From assembly GCF_001311825.1 (NCBI RefSeq), contig NZ_BBCB01000001.1, positions 162,615 to 226,614 of the forward strand: a stretch of DNA of 64,000 nt, in the 5' to 3' direction. The position numbers and the translations under genes were made by a program. The DNA comes from Salidesulfovibrio brasiliensis JCM 12178. GTDB lineage: Bacteria; Desulfobacterota; Desulfovibrionia; Desulfovibrionales; Desulfovibrionaceae. Below, piece after piece: positions 26,316 through 35,958 of the stretch (positions within the stretch are counted from its first letter, which is position 1; each line of letters starts with the position of its first letter). The notes under the pieces were generated by a model, which was given only the letters and a program-made list of their open reading frames with translations, was not told where the DNA came from and did not search any database.

Positions 26316-27611
26316 ATGACGGACGAACACAGACACGACGAAGAACCTGTCGAACAGGAATCCAAGGGCCGGTGGAGCGACAAGCTCCTCCGGCCCGTTC
26401 CCATGGCCGGAATAGCTGTCGGCCTGTTGCTAATCGTCCTGCTGGCCGTGCTTTACCAGTTGAGGCGCCCCGACCCGAAAGCCGCCATCACGCCCCCCAA
26501 GGTCACGATGGAGCAGAACAAGGCTAAGCGCCCCTTTGAGGAGCCTCAGCCTCCCGGCGTTGCTGAACAGGTGCGTCTTGTGGACTTTGCCCTGCTGGAA
26601 GCGCTCAAGCTTGAGAATATTGACTTTTCCAAACTTCAGTTGACCGATGTGGAAGTCCGGAAACACAACGGGCATGACTACCATTACCAAACCATGGTCC
26701 TGCCGGAACCCGAGGATCGCGCAACATTCCTCGCCCATGTCCGTGAAGCCTTGGACCGCCGCCTTTCGCGCGCCATGATCGAAAGCAACGGAACCGAAGC
26801 AGTGGTCATCAGCGTCGACACCATTCCGACGCACAGAATCAGCTTTCCCGAAGAGCCGGAAGTGCTTCAGCTGGGGGACGGCGCCCCTGACGGACCGCTC
26901 CTCTCCGTAGTCATCGACGACGTGGGCGAAAACATGGGCCTGTTAAGAAGGCTCATTGCGCTTAACGTGCCTGTATCCTTTGCAGTCTGGCCGCACAGCA
27001 CCCACACTGACGACAGCATCAGGCTCATTAACGAATCCGGTCTGCCGCTGCTTCTGCATTTTCCCATGCAGCCCAAGGGCTGGCCCGGCACCAACCCCGG
27101 TGAGGGAGCCGTATTCACCAACATGACCGCAGACCAAATTCGGGCGGTGGTCAAGAGCAACCTCGAGCTGGTCCCCGGTGCCGTCGGGGCGAACAATCAC
27201 ATGGGATCGGCCTTTACCGAGTTTCACACCGGCATGAAGGTGGTGCTCAAGGAGCTGCACGACAGGCACCTCTTCTTTCTCGATAGCCGGACCACGCCTC
27301 GTTCGGCTGCCAAGAGCGAGGCGCGTAAGATCGGCATCCCATTCTATCAGCGTGACGTGTTCATCGATAACACCAAGGACGTCAACGCCATCATTCTCCA
27401 GCTCAAGAAGGCCGAACGTATTGCCCGAAAGACAGGCGTGGCCATAGCCATCGGACACCCGCACCCGGAAACGGTTGCCGCCCTTGAACAATGGGCCGCC
27501 AAACTCGACGGAACCGTCAACATCGTCCCGATCACCCAGCTCCGCCCCGACTTTCAACAGTCGGCAAAAAAGCGAAATGAAACTGACGGCACGGCAGGAT
27601 ACGCTCAGTAG
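26316..27611 (+). CDS. Divergent polysaccharide deacetylase (YibQ family), membrane-anchored
   Basis: 431 residues. Cytoplasmic charged start, one membrane segment at about 28-47 (MAGIAVGLLLIVLLAVLYQL), a periplasmic linker, then a NodB-like domain from about residue 188 (LLSVVIDDVGENMG) with PVSFAVWPHS, LLLHFPMQPKGWP, NNHMGSAFT and IAIGHPHPETV. This is the DUF610/YibQ branch of polysaccharide deacetylases, which is usually found downstream of envC and ctpA, as here. It probably acts on a periplasmic glycan such as peptidoglycan, but no activity can be read from sequence. The 255-base gap after it contains no gene. Confidence 0.85.
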   Translation: MTDEHRHDEEPVEQESKGRWSDKLLRPVPMAGIAVGLLLIVLLAVLYQLRRPDPKAAITPPKVTMEQNKAKRPFEEPQPPGVAEQVRLVDFALLEALKLENIDFSKLQLTDVEVRKHNGHDYHYQTMVLPEPEDRATFLAHVREALDRRLSRAMIESNGTEAVVISVDTIPTHRISFPEEPEVLQLGDGAPDGPLLSVVIDDVGENMGLLRRLIALNVPVSFAVWPHSTHTDDSIRLINESGLPLLLHFPMQPKGWPGTNPGEGAVFTNMTADQIRAVVKSNLELVPGAVGANNHMGSAFTEFHTGMKVVLKELHDRHLFFLDSRTTPRSAAKSEARKIGIPFYQRDVFIDNTKDVNAIILQLKKAERIARKTGVAIAIGHPHPETVAALEQWAAKLDGTVNIVPITQLRPDFQQSAKKRNETDGTAGYAQ

Positions 27612-27866
27612 CGACGACCGCCACTCCCTGAAATAGCGCGACTTTTCGTGCCACAGATCATTTTTCTGGACATTCTCTCGATTTCTTGGCCTCCAGCCCT
27701 GTCACGCTGTTGCCAATGGCCGTATGGATGTGTAGAAAAAGGTAGCCGATTATATGTTACGGTCCGGCGCGGACCCAATCGGCCCGCTTCTTGCTTGAAA
27801 CTGCCGAGACTGTTGTGATTATGACGGTTTCCGGTTTCGAGACACGAACGATGCAAGGGATGTTGA

Positions 27867-28844
27867 ATGAGCAAGATTCTCGAACAAGATGAAGTTGATG
27901 CCCTGCTCCGGGGCCTTTCCGGAGGGGATGTCGAGACCGAAGCGGAGTTGCCGGAAGACGATTCCGGCGTGGTTTCGTTCGACCTTGCCAACCAGGACAG
28001 GATCATCCGAGGCCGGATGCCCGTTCTGGAGATCGTCAACGACCGCTTTGCCCGGCTCTGCACCAACGCGCTCGCCAACACCATGCGCAAGCGCGTGGAC
28101 ATCAACCCCATCTCCATCGACATGTCCAAATTCGGGGACTTCATGCGCTCATTGCCCGTCCCCACGTCCATCTCCATCTTCAAAATGGACCCGCTTCGGG
28201 GCAACGCCCTGCTCGTTGTCGACTCCCGTCTCGTTTTCGCACTGGTGGAAAACTTCTTCGGCGGTGCAGGCAGTCAGCCCAAGGTCGAAGGCCGCGACTT
28301 CACGCCAATCGAGCAGGCCATCGTCGAAAAGGTCGTCATGATCGCCCTCAACAACATGGAGGAATCGTGGCAACCGGTCCATGAAGTGCACATCGAGATG
28401 GTCCGTACTGAGGTCAACCCCCAGTTCGCGGCGATTGTACCGCCTTCCGACGTGGTCATTGTCATCACCTTCGAGGTGGAACTGGAAAACGCCATAGGCT
28501 CGCTTATCGTCTGCCTGCCCTATGCCACGATGGAGCCGATTCGCTCCAAGCTGCACGCATCCTTCCAGTCCGAACGCCTTGAAGTCGACCATGTCTGGAT
28601 CAACCGCTTCAAGGAACGCCTCATGGAGACGCCCGTGGAAATGGTTGTCCGGCTCGGCAGGTCCACCATCACCGGTCGCCAGCTGCTCAATCTCGAAATC
28701 GGCGACATCATGCTGCTGGATACCGACGAGGACAATCTGCTCGAAGCCGAAGTGGAAGGCGTCAAGAAATTTCACGGTCATCCGGGACGCGTCAAAGGCA
28801 ACAAGGCTTTCCGGGTTGCCCGCGAGGAAGAACTCAGGTTCTGA
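27867..28844 (+). CDS. fliM: Flagellar motor switch protein FliM
   Basis: 325 residues. Middle ring component of the flagellar C-ring, which binds phospho-CheY and sets rotation direction. Seen: N-terminal EQDEVDALLRGLSGG (the CheY-binding helix), the CheC-like middle domain with FARLCTNALANTMRKRVDINP and FFGGAG, and the C-terminal SpoA domain (LGRSTITGRQLLNLEIGDIMLLDT). It stands alone here, without other C-ring genes, but motA, two motB-like genes and flaG occur elsewhere in the window. A terminator follows. Confidence 0.94.
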   Translation: MSKILEQDEVDALLRGLSGGDVETEAELPEDDSGVVSFDLANQDRIIRGRMPVLEIVNDRFARLCTNALANTMRKRVDINPISIDMSKFGDFMRSLPVPTSISIFKMDPLRGNALLVVDSRLVFALVENFFGGAGSQPKVEGRDFTPIEQAIVEKVVMIALNNMEESWQPVHEVHIEMVRTEVNPQFAAIVPPSDVVIVITFEVELENAIGSLIVCLPYATMEPIRSKLHASFQSERLEVDHVWINRFKERLMETPVEMVVRLGRSTITGRQLLNLEIGDIMLLDTDEDNLLEAEVEGVKKFHGHPGRVKGNKAFRVAREEELRF

Positions 28845-28870
28845 GTCAATCCGTCAGACTGCAAAGAAGA

Positions 28871-28893
28871 AAGGCCGCTTACGCGGCCTTTGT
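28871..28893 (+). terminator. Bidirectional terminator between fliM and the DUF374 gene
   Basis: Perfect stem AAGGCCGC / GCGGCCTT with loop TTAC, followed by T-rich sequence and preceded by A-rich sequence; placed between two convergent genes. Confidence 0.8.
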
Positions 28894-28898
28894 TTCGA

Positions 28899-29543
28899 TT
28901 ACGGTTGAAGGCTGTTGAGCCTGTCTTCAAGCTTTCGCTTTTCCTTTTGAAGTACTTCCTCGTTCAGCTCTTCCGGCTCAATTCGATACGGCTCGGCAGC
29001 ACGGAGCCTGACTCTTGAAAACGGGTATGGAACCTGAAAACGGTCCCATGATTTTTCAAAGACGTATCGGTTGTCACAGAAAGCCCTCAGAGGGAAAATG
29101 ACAGCCTCGGCCCTGTGAGCGAGAAAAATGGGGCCGTCCTTGGACTCATGCCTTGGACCGCGCGGCCCATCGACAGTGAAGACAGCGACCCGGTTCTCGC
29201 GCTGCATGAGCCTCTTGGCATGTAACAGCGCACGCACGCCGCCTCGGGAACTGGACCCGCGTGCCGTGGCATGTCCCATCCGTTCCAGCACCCGTGAAAT
29301 AACTTCACCATCCTTGCTCTGGCTGACGAAGAGCACATAGTTGATGGTGTTCAGGTATGTGCAGCCAGTAAGGGGAAATATTTCATCATGCCAGCCAGCT
29401 ACAACAGTAGGGATACCTTGCCGCTGCAAGTCGGCAAGCTGATCGAGATACTCAAGACCGTCGTAACGCATGGACCGACACCAGAAGCGGTGAAGATGAT
29501 ACAAGAGCGGCGAGAGTGAAGTAGGACCAATGGGGATTTTCAT
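28899..29543 (-). CDS. DUF374 lysophospholipid acyltransferase-like protein
   Basis: 214 residues from ATG 29543 (MKIPIGPTSLSPLLYHLHRF), chosen because AAAGGA lies upstream; longer in-frame starts lack one. Seen: VVAGWHDEIFPL (the His/Asp motif of the acyltransferase fold), RGSSSRGGVRALLHA and FTVDGPRGPRHESKDGP, the diagnostic DUF374 blocks. Members act on lipid A or phospholipids and are often near lipopolysaccharide genes. The usual N-terminal membrane helix is reduced. Ends next to the fliM terminator. Acyl acceptor unknown. Confidence 0.82.
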   Translation of the reverse strand: MKIPIGPTSLSPLLYHLHRFWCRSMRYDGLEYLDQLADLQRQGIPTVVAGWHDEIFPLTGCTYLNTINYVLFVSQSKDGEVISRVLERMGHATARGSSSRGGVRALLHAKRLMQRENRVAVFTVDGPRGPRHESKDGPIFLAHRAEAVIFPLRAFCDNRYVFEKSWDRFQVPYPFSRVRLRAAEPYRIEPEELNEEVLQKEKRKLEDRLNSLQP

Positions 29544-29703
29544 GATGTTTCCTTTCAGCCGAGTTTTTATCCCTGTCATGCCCGCAACGCAAGTCCATTT
29601 CAAAATAGATACTGTCTATCGCTCGCCCCTAAAAGCCACTGCATTTATCGATTTGACCATGGTAGTTCGTTGTGATTGATTGATTTTTCAAGGAGAAATC
29701 ACC

Positions 29704-30324
29704 ATGTCCGATATCATACTCGAGTGTCACGGTCTGCCCTGCCCCCAACCGGTTCTGCGGTGCAAGAAAGTCATTGAGGAGTCTGCCCCTGCGGCGCTCA
29801 AGGCGATTGTGGACAACGAGGCGGCAAAAGACAACGTCTCGCGGTTCCTTACCGTCAAAGGCTACTCCGTTGAGATCGAGAAAGATGAAAACAGCTACAC
29901 GTTACGGGCCACCAAGGACGAAACGTGCGAGGAATGCGAGATCATGACGGACAAGGCCATCGCTTCTGTCGCGGATGCTCCGGTAAAACAGAAGATCACC
30001 GTCTTCATCGGCAGTGATGTCATAGGCACCGGCGACAATGAGCTCGGCGGAAAGCTGATGCTCAACTTCCTCGCCACCCTTCCCGAGATCGGTGACGAGC
30101 TTTGGCGAATCGTGATGGTAAACGGCGCGGTCAAGCTTGCCTGCGAAGGCAACCCGTGCCTCGAAAAGCTGCAGGAGTTGGAAGCCTCAGGAGTCACCTT
30201 GCTTGTCTGCGGCACCTGTCTTGATCATTTCGGACTATTTGGCGACAAGCAGGCCGGAGAAACCACCAACATGCTCGACGTGGTCACCAGCCTGCAACTT
30301 GCCAACAAGGTTATCCGTCCCTAG
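29704..30324 (+). CDS. yedF: YedF-like sulfurtransferase/selenium metabolism protein
   Basis: 206 residues from ATG 29704, with AAGGAG eight bases upstream. The N-terminal TusA-like domain has ECHGLPCPQPVLRCKKV (conserved CPxP), and after about residue 100 a DsrE-like domain follows (KITVFIGSDVIGTGDNELGGKLM, LLVCGTCLDHFGL). This fusion is the family annotated as selenium-metabolism YedF, linked by gene context to selenoprotein producers. It may carry persulfide or selenide on its cysteines. No selD or selA gene is nearby in this window, so the selenium link is family-based. A terminator follows. Confidence 0.85.
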   Translation: MSDIILECHGLPCPQPVLRCKKVIEESAPAALKAIVDNEAAKDNVSRFLTVKGYSVEIEKDENSYTLRATKDETCEECEIMTDKAIASVADAPVKQKITVFIGSDVIGTGDNELGGKLMLNFLATLPEIGDELWRIVMVNGAVKLACEGNPCLEKLQELEASGVTLLVCGTCLDHFGLFGDKQAGETTNMLDVVTSLQLANKVIRP

Positions 30325-30330
30325 TGAACT

Positions 30331-30360
30331 CGGCGGTCCGGTAAAACGGGCCGCCTTTTC
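30331..30360 (+). terminator. Terminator after yedF
   Basis: Stem GGCGGTCCG / CGGGCCGCC (30332-30340 with 30347-30355, one G-T pair), loop of six, then TTTTC. Confidence 0.75.
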
Positions 30361-30402
30361 AAAACACTTGCCCTCCCGCCCGGAACCGGGCACTTTGCGC
30401 CC

Positions 30403-31152
30403 ATGAGCGCCGACAATTCCATCAGACTCAATAAGTTTCTGGCCATGAACGGTATCGCCTCCAGACGGGGCGCGGACGAACTCGTCTTCAACGGGCGGGT
30501 AACGGTCAACGGCTCTGTCGCCGATTCTCCGGGCATCAAGGTTGATCCTGCCAAAGACGCGGTCCTCTTCGACGGCAAAGCAGTGGGGACGCCTCCCGAA
30601 GACTCGGTGACGGTCATGCTCCATAAGCCGACACAGGTCGTAACCACTGTCTCCGACCCTGAAGGACGCACCACTGTCATGGATTTGCTGCCGGAATCAT
30701 TCCGCAAGCAGCGGCTGTTCCCTGTCGGCAGACTCGACTTTTTCTCTGAGGGCCTACTTCTGCTCACCACGGACGGCGAGCTCTGCCACCGCCTGACGCA
30801 CCCGAGCTACCATCTGCCCAAGGTTTACGCCGTAACCGTCAGGGGCCTCGCGCCCGGCGAGGCCATTGATACCATGAAAAAGGGCATGACCCTCAAGGAA
30901 GGGGAAAAGCTCGCGCCGGTGCAGGTCCGGGTCCGGCCGCCCAGAGACGGCAAGCAGACGCTCATCCTCACGCTGCATCAGGGCATAAACCGACAGATCA
31001 GACGCATGTTCCGCGATCTGGATCTGACCATTCTTCGCCTCAAGCGCGTTCGTCAGGGCCCGCTTGAACTCGGCAGCCTGCCAAGCGGCAAGTGGCAAAA
31101 AGTAAGCGGCGCAGAGCTGGAATCGCTCCGCGCCGCCGTGGGTCTTTCCTGA
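30403..31152 (+). CDS. 23S rRNA pseudouridine synthase, RluB/RsuA family
   Basis: 249 residues. N-terminal S4 RNA-binding domain (IRLNKFLAMNGIASRRGADELV), then the RsuA-family catalytic core with the active-site Asp in VGRLDFFSEGLLLLT (about residue 110) and the end motif INRQIRRMFRDLDLTILRLKRVRQGPLELGSL. Isomerises a specific uridine in rRNA. RluB (U2605 of 23S rRNA) is the closest type by motif and length, but RluE or RsuA cannot be excluded. Convergent with lolA, 13 bases apart. Confidence 0.88.
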   Translation: MSADNSIRLNKFLAMNGIASRRGADELVFNGRVTVNGSVADSPGIKVDPAKDAVLFDGKAVGTPPEDSVTVMLHKPTQVVTTVSDPEGRTTVMDLLPESFRKQRLFPVGRLDFFSEGLLLLTTDGELCHRLTHPSYHLPKVYAVTVRGLAPGEAIDTMKKGMTLKEGEKLAPVQVRVRPPRDGKQTLILTLHQGINRQIRRMFRDLDLTILRLKRVRQGPLELGSLPSGKWQKVSGAELESLRAAVGLS

Positions 31153-31165
31153 TTCGTCAATTTGC

Positions 31166-31852
31166 CTAGTACCCGGCGGTGTTGTCCTCCACCACCACGT
31201 TTTCCGGCGGTGTAAACTCGAACATTTCCGGCGAGATACTCTTGCCGGTGGTCACGTCGTTCAGCATGACGTCGTTGCCGTTGCCCATGAAATCCACGAT
31301 GAGCACGCGCTTAAGGAGCGCGGTTTCCGGGTCCACGCCGATATAGGCCTGCACCATGCCCGGTTCAGGCTCCTTGGGGGTGAGCTGCAGGATGGTAAGG
31401 TCGTCGCCCCACTCCTTGCGCACCTCGTCATCGCCGATCCATTCGGTCTTGACGATGAAGTCCTCGCGCAGGTTGGCCTGTCCGGAGATGAACCGAAGGA
31501 TGGTCTTGGAGTCCAGAAGCCCTTCAATACTATACTTGAAGGCCGTAAGATCGTCCTCGAAGTAATCCCACGCATAATCCTTCCCGATCACCAGCAGCTC
31601 CTTTTCCGGCTCCACGGTAACCCAGCGCACAAGCGAGGGCTGTTGATACCAGATGTCTCCGGTACGGGTCTCGGACTGCTGGCTGGCCGCGTTGGTCAGC
31701 ACCTGCACAAAGGTCCCCTGAAAGGTCTTCAGATTGTCGTAGCGCGTCTGAATGCGGTCCGTGATGTCCTGTGAAGCAAACGCAGGGAGCGCCCACAACA
31801 TGATAATCATCACGATCATGAAGGTTGATGCCTTGATATTATTGCGATTCAT
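31166..31852 (-). CDS. lolA: Outer-membrane lipoprotein carrier protein LolA
   Basis: 228 residues with a cleavable signal peptide (hydrophobic segment STFMIVMIIMLWALPAFA, cleavage after AFA). The mature protein has the LolA pattern: IQTRYDNLKTFQGTFVQV, GDIWYQQPSLVRWVTVEPEKELLVIGKD and a closing amphipathic beta barrel half. LolA picks up lipoproteins released from the inner membrane and carries them through the periplasm. It starts 11 bases after ftsK, a common gene pair in proteobacteria. Confidence 0.9.
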   Translation of the reverse strand: MNRNNIKASTFMIVMIIMLWALPAFASQDITDRIQTRYDNLKTFQGTFVQVLTNAASQQSETRTGDIWYQQPSLVRWVTVEPEKELLVIGKDYAWDYFEDDLTAFKYSIEGLLDSKTILRFISGQANLREDFIVKTEWIGDDEVRKEWGDDLTILQLTPKEPEPGMVQAYIGVDPETALLKRVLIVDFMGNGNDVMLNDVTTGKSISPEMFEFTPPENVVVEDNTAGY

Positions 31853-31863
31853 ATAATGCTCCT

Positions 31864-34123
31864 TTACTCGGGCTTAATGACTTTGCGCGGCTTGCTGCCT
31901 TCCTGCGGACCAAGAAGGCCGTCCATTTCCATCTGCTCGATGTACCGGGCGGCGCGGTTGAACCCTATGCGGAAACGCCGCTGAATGAGCGAAATGGACG
32001 CCTTGCCCTGTTCAAGCACGAACTGTACCGCTTCGTCGTAAACCGGGTCACCGGAATTTCCACCGTCGAAAGAGCCGTTGCCGCCGGAGTCCTGACCCCA
32101 TTCATTGAAGTCGAGCTCGAACTCCTGCGGCTCCCGCTTCTTCCAGAACTCCACCACGTGCGCAATTTCCGTCTCGTCAACGAACGCTCCGTGCATTCGT
32201 TTGAGCTTGGCCCCGGAAGGCTTGAAGAGCATGTCACCACGCCCAAGCAGCCGCTCCGCGCCCACGTTGTCCAAAATGGTCCGGGAGTCGAATTTGGACG
32301 TCACCGAGAATGAGATGCGCGTCGGGAAGTTGGCCTTGATGAGGCCGGTAACGACGTCGACGCTGGGCCGCTGGGTTGCCAGCACCAGATGAATGCCCGC
32401 TGCACGGGCAAGCTGCGCCAGTCGGACGATGGACTGCTCCACATCCTTGGCCGCGGTCATCATGAGGTCGGCAAGCTCGTCGATGATGATGACAAGATAC
32501 GGCATGGGCTTGAGGTTTTCCGTGCCTTCCGGCCGGTTTTCCCCGAGGCCTGCGAGCTTGGTATTGTAACTTTCGATGTTGCGTACGCCAAGTCGGGCCA
32601 TGCTCTCATAGCGGCAGTCCATCTCGTAGACTGCCCACTCCAGTGCGCTCTTGGCCAACGACATTTCAGTGACAACGGGATGCACGAGATGCGGCAGGTC
32701 GGCATAGGGAGCAAGCTCAATACGCTTCGGGTCAACAAGCAGAAGCTTCAGCTGGTCCGGGCCGGCTTTGTAAAGCAGACTGAGCAGGAAACAGTTGATC
32801 CCGACGCTCTTCCCCGCCCCCGTGGCCCCGGCAACAAGCAGGTGCGGCATCTTGGCAAGGTCCGCGACCTTGACTTCGCCGTGAATGTCCTTGCCGAGCG
32901 CCAGCGTGAGCAGGGAGTTGCTCTTCTCAAATTCTGGAGACTCGAAGACCTCACGCAGGTACACGGTCTGGCGGTTGTCGTTGGGAATCTCGATGCCCAC
33001 GGTGTCCTTGCCCGGAATGGGCGCCTCGATACGCACGGACATGGCCTTGAGCGCCAACGCAATGTCATCGGTCAGGTTTTCGATCTTGCTGACCTTGATG
33101 CCCGGCGCAGGCTTGAACTCGAACATGGTCACGACCGGTCCGGGCACCACACGCTGCACCTCGCCCTGTACGTTGAAATCGGCAAGGCAGGCGGTCAAGC
33201 GTTCGCCCTGCGCGTCAAGCGCGGCCCTGTCCACCTTGACGACACTTTCGGGCGGTTCGGTAAGAAGCTCATTGCCGGGAAGCTCGTCGCCGCCTGCATC
33301 CTTGCGCGGGATGGGTTTGGTTGCCTGAGCAGGCTTGGCCTTGGCTTTCGGCTTGGGTTCGGTCTTCGGTGAAGCGGCAGGCTTCTTTGCTACCGGTTTA
33401 TCAAGGGCAAAAGGTGGGGCGTCTTCCTCGAACACATCCTCAAGGATATCATCCTGCTCCTCAACCTCTTCCTCTTTCTGTCGCTGTTTCGCCAGCTTGC
33501 GGGCCTGCATGCGTTCGCGCTGCTCTGCTGCACGCTCGCGCGCCGCTTCAATACCGGCAGCTGCCAATCCTGCGGCAAGCAGCATGAGCTTTTTCCAGCT
33601 GAAACCGATGACCATCTGCAAGGAGACAAGCATCAAAAAAAGCCAGATGATGAAGCTACCGGCCGGGCTGAGCCATTTGAGGACCACGCCGCTTATGAGT
33701 GCCCTGCCAACATATCCTGCCCCGATAAAGCCGTAAGCATCGGCAGGGACGTCAAAAAGCCAGATGGCAAGCCCACCCGAGGAAAGCGATGAACAGTCCG
33801 AACACGCCGACCCACTGCACCGGGCGTATCCTGATCCGCTTCACAAAACGGCAGGCTCCCATATAAAGAAACAGCAGAGGCCAGAACCAGGCTCCTGCAC
33901 CAAAGATATCGACCAGAAAACCGGCAGCGTATGAACCGACAACCCCGGCAAGATTGCTAACATTCTTGGGCGTTACAGCCTGATTGAAGCTCGGGTCGCC
34001 GGGATCGAAGCTGACAAGGGATATGATAAGAAACGCGGCCAGGGCGATGAGAAAGAGACCGCGCATTTCGCGGCCGTGGCCTTTCTCTTCCTTCCTGCCT
34101 TTGGATGCGTTTACTCGGGCCAT
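31864..34123 (-). CDS. ftsK: DNA translocase FtsK (frameshifted as sequenced)
   Basis: Starts at ATG 34123 (MARVNASKGRKEEKG). The first 120 residues carry the first membrane helices; the frame then stops at 33752, while the next frame continues LAIWLFDVPADAYGFIGAG into the rest of the protein, ending at 31864. Here one base appears to be extra (AAA at 33783-33785), unlike the other breaks in this window. The C-terminal motor is intact: VAGATGAGKSVGINC (Walker A), LLLVDPKRIELAPYADLPHL, IIIDELADLMM (Walker B), RAAGIHLVLATQRPS, and the gamma winged helix RRFRIGFNRAARYIEQME. A shorter linker than in E. coli. Corrected length about 752 residues. Segregates chromosome ends at the division septum. 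Confidence 0.9.
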
Positions 34124-34147
34124 CTAGTACTCCGTTCTCAATGAAAT

Positions 34148-34177
34148 GGGCCGCGGAACGCTACTGTTCCACGGCCC
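34148..34177 (-). terminator. Hairpin downstream of efp
   Basis: GGGCCG-C-GGAAC / GTTCC-A-CGGCCC stem with a six-base loop between the efp stop and ftsK. The T-run after it on the minus strand is poor, so it may be only a partial terminator or a processing hairpin. Confidence 0.5.
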
Positions 34178-34215
34178 TTGTATCCGATCATCACGCATGA
34201 TCGCAAGTCCGACGG

Positions 34216-34772
34216 TTACTCCCGACCAAGATAGTCATTGGAACGGGTGTCGATCTTGACCTTGTCGCCCACGTTGATGAAGAGCGGGACCAGCACGTTT
34301 TTGCCGGTTTCCAGAACTGCGGGCTTCGTGGCACCCGATACGCGGTCGCCTGAATGCCGGGGTCAGTCTCGGCCACTTCCAGAATCACGGATGCCGGAAG
34401 ATCCACGCCGATGAGCTGCCCGTTGTAGAGCAGCACCTTCACGGTGTCGCCCTCCTTTATGTAGCCGCCCTTGTCGCCCACGGCATCTGTCGGAACATGA
34501 AGCTGATCGTAATCTTCAAGGTTCATGAAGACGAAATCCTCGCCGTCCTTGTACAGGAACTGCATGTCCTGATGGGACATGTCGGGCTTCTTGACCTTTT
34601 CACCGGAGCGGAAGGTCTTGTCTATGACCTGGCCTGTCATAAGCTGACGAAGCTTGGTGCGCATGACCGCGCCGCCTTTTCCGGGCTTATGGTGCTGATG
34701 CTGGATGATTTCGTACGGCTTGCCGTCAAGCTCGATCTTGAGCCCGTTTTTGAAGTCGGTGGTGGAGTACAT
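34216..34772 (-). CDS. efp: Elongation factor P (frameshifted as sequenced)
   Basis: Starts at ATG 34770-34772 with GGAGAG upstream ([22 protein letters not shown]). The KOW-like domain contains [19 protein letters not shown] with the modifiable Lys at the loop tip, and domain II reads [13 protein letters not shown]. After DPGIQ the frame is lost at 34349-34350; the other frame gives [20 protein letters not shown] and [14 protein letters not shown] to the TAA at 34216, as in all EF-P. One G is missing (CAGGCGAC where CAGGGCGAC is expected). Corrected length 185 residues, normal for EF-P. It relieves ribosome stalling at proline runs. Since efp is near-essential, the break is probably a sequence error. 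Confidence 0.93.
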
Positions 34773-34831
34773 ACGCTCTCCGGTATGGACATTTGCTGCC
34801 CCTCTGGGGCGTTGACGATTCAGTGGGTCCT

Positions 34832-35290
34832 CTAGCGGGAAATATGGTCCAGTAGCGCCTGAACCGCCATGGCATAGCTCATAATGCCGAATCCGGCAAT
34901 AACTCCGATGCAGCTTGCGCCCATAAGACTCTGCTGCCGGAGCGGCTGGTCGGTGCGCGCCCAAATGTTGCTCAGGTGCACTTCCACGCACGGCACTTCG
35001 ATCCAAGCGAGACAATCGGCGATGGCAAGGCTTGTATGCGTGTATGCCCCGGCATTGAAGGCGATTCCGGCAACGCCATCCTCACGGGCCTTCTCAAGCC
35101 TGTCAATCAGCGCGCCCTCGGAATTGGCCTGAAAGTATTCGAGTTCAATGGATTCGGCCCTGTCACCCATGCTTTTGGCAAGGATGTCACCAAGGTCTTC
35201 CATGCTCTCTGTGCCGTAAATCTCGGGCTGGCGTTTGCCGATATGCCCAAGGTTTGGCCCGTTTAGAATGAGAATCTTATGTTTTTCCAT
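34832..35290 (-). CDS. aroQ: 3-dehydroquinate dehydratase, type II
   Basis: 152 residues from ATG 35290 (MEKHKILILNGPNLG), chosen for the GGGGAG ribosome site; longer versions lack one. Third step of the shikimate pathway. Seen: NGPNLGHIGKRQPEIYG (catalytic Tyr in IYG), FNAGAYTHTSLAIADCL, the catalytic His in VEVHLSN, and the C-terminal GVIAGFGIMSYAMAVQALLD. It lies upstream of efp on the same strand, 59 bases apart, a frequent aroQ-efp pairing in bacteria. Confidence 0.93.
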   Translation of the reverse strand: MEKHKILILNGPNLGHIGKRQPEIYGTESMEDLGDILAKSMGDRAESIELEYFQANSEGALIDRLEKAREDGVAGIAFNAGAYTHTSLAIADCLAWIEVPCVEVHLSNIWARTDQPLRQQSLMGASCIGVIAGFGIMSYAMAVQALLDHISR

Positions 35291-35376
35291 GATGCGCTCC
35301 CCTGTTCGGCGCTTGACTCCGGTCACTGAAAAGGCGACATAGCACCCGGCAATGCAGCCGAAACAACCAGTACGTT

Positions 35377-35958
35377 ATGAACCGATATCTTGAATTAGTC
35401 AAAACCGTCTACGAAATCGGCCAGCTCGAACCTGAGGATGAACCGCAGGTCGCGCTCGCCGGACGCTCCAACGTGGGCAAATCGTCGCTCATCAACTGCC
35501 TTGCGGGCCGCAAGAAGCTGGCGAAGATCAGCTCCAAGCCCGGCAAGACCCGCAGCCTGAACTATTACAGGGTCCATCCCGAGGAATACTATCTCGTGGA
35601 CCTGCCGGGGTACGGCTACGCCAAGACCTCCAAGGCGGAGCGGGCCAAATGGGGCAAGCTCATCGAGGCGTTCATCAACGACAACAAACAGTTGAAGGCC
35701 GTCGCCGTACTGCTCGACGCTCGCCTGACACCGCAGAAGATCGACGTTGAGCTGGTCTCCTATCTCAAACAGATGGGGATTCCGGTCATCCCGGTGCTGA
35801 CCAAGTCGGACAAATGCAAGCAGCGCGAACGTGCCAAGGTCCAGAACCAGTGGGCCGACCTGCTCCACGGGGGCAAGAAGCCGCTCTTTTTCTCCAGCAA
35901 GACGGGCATGAACCGCGACAGGCTGCTGGACATGCTGGCCGAATACGCCGCTGGATAA
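35377..35958 (+). CDS. engB: Ribosome biogenesis GTPase EngB/YsxC
   Basis: 193 residues. GTPase needed for 50S ribosome assembly and usually essential. Seen: G1 [12 protein letters not shown] (residues 29-40), G2/switch TRSLNYY, G3 [15 protein letters not shown]4 LTKSDK and G5 FFSSKTG. Divergent from aroQ. Its TAA stop ends on the base directly before the stop codon of the convergent lptG gene, so the two genes abut tail to tail with no spacer. Confidence 0.95.
   Translation: MNRYLELVKTVYEIGQLEPEDEPQVALAGRSNVGKSSLINCLAGRKKLAKISSKPGKTRSLNYYRVHPEEYYLVDLPGYGYAKTSKAERAKWGKLIEAFINDNKQLKAVAVLLDARLTPQKIDVELVSYLKQMGIPVIPVLTKSDKCKQRERAKVQNQWADLLHGGKKPLFFSSKTGMNRDRLLDMLAEYAAG

Noticed and set aside
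27690..27720. Sigma-54 promoter (TGTCAC...TTGCC) before fliM
   Set aside because: The GG-GC spacing is one base short and the first GG is GT.
27726..27752. Sigma-28 promoter before fliM (GCCGATTA)
   Set aside because: The -10-like box fits but the sequence 11 bases before it matches only four of eight -35 positions. fliM is not usually in the late class.
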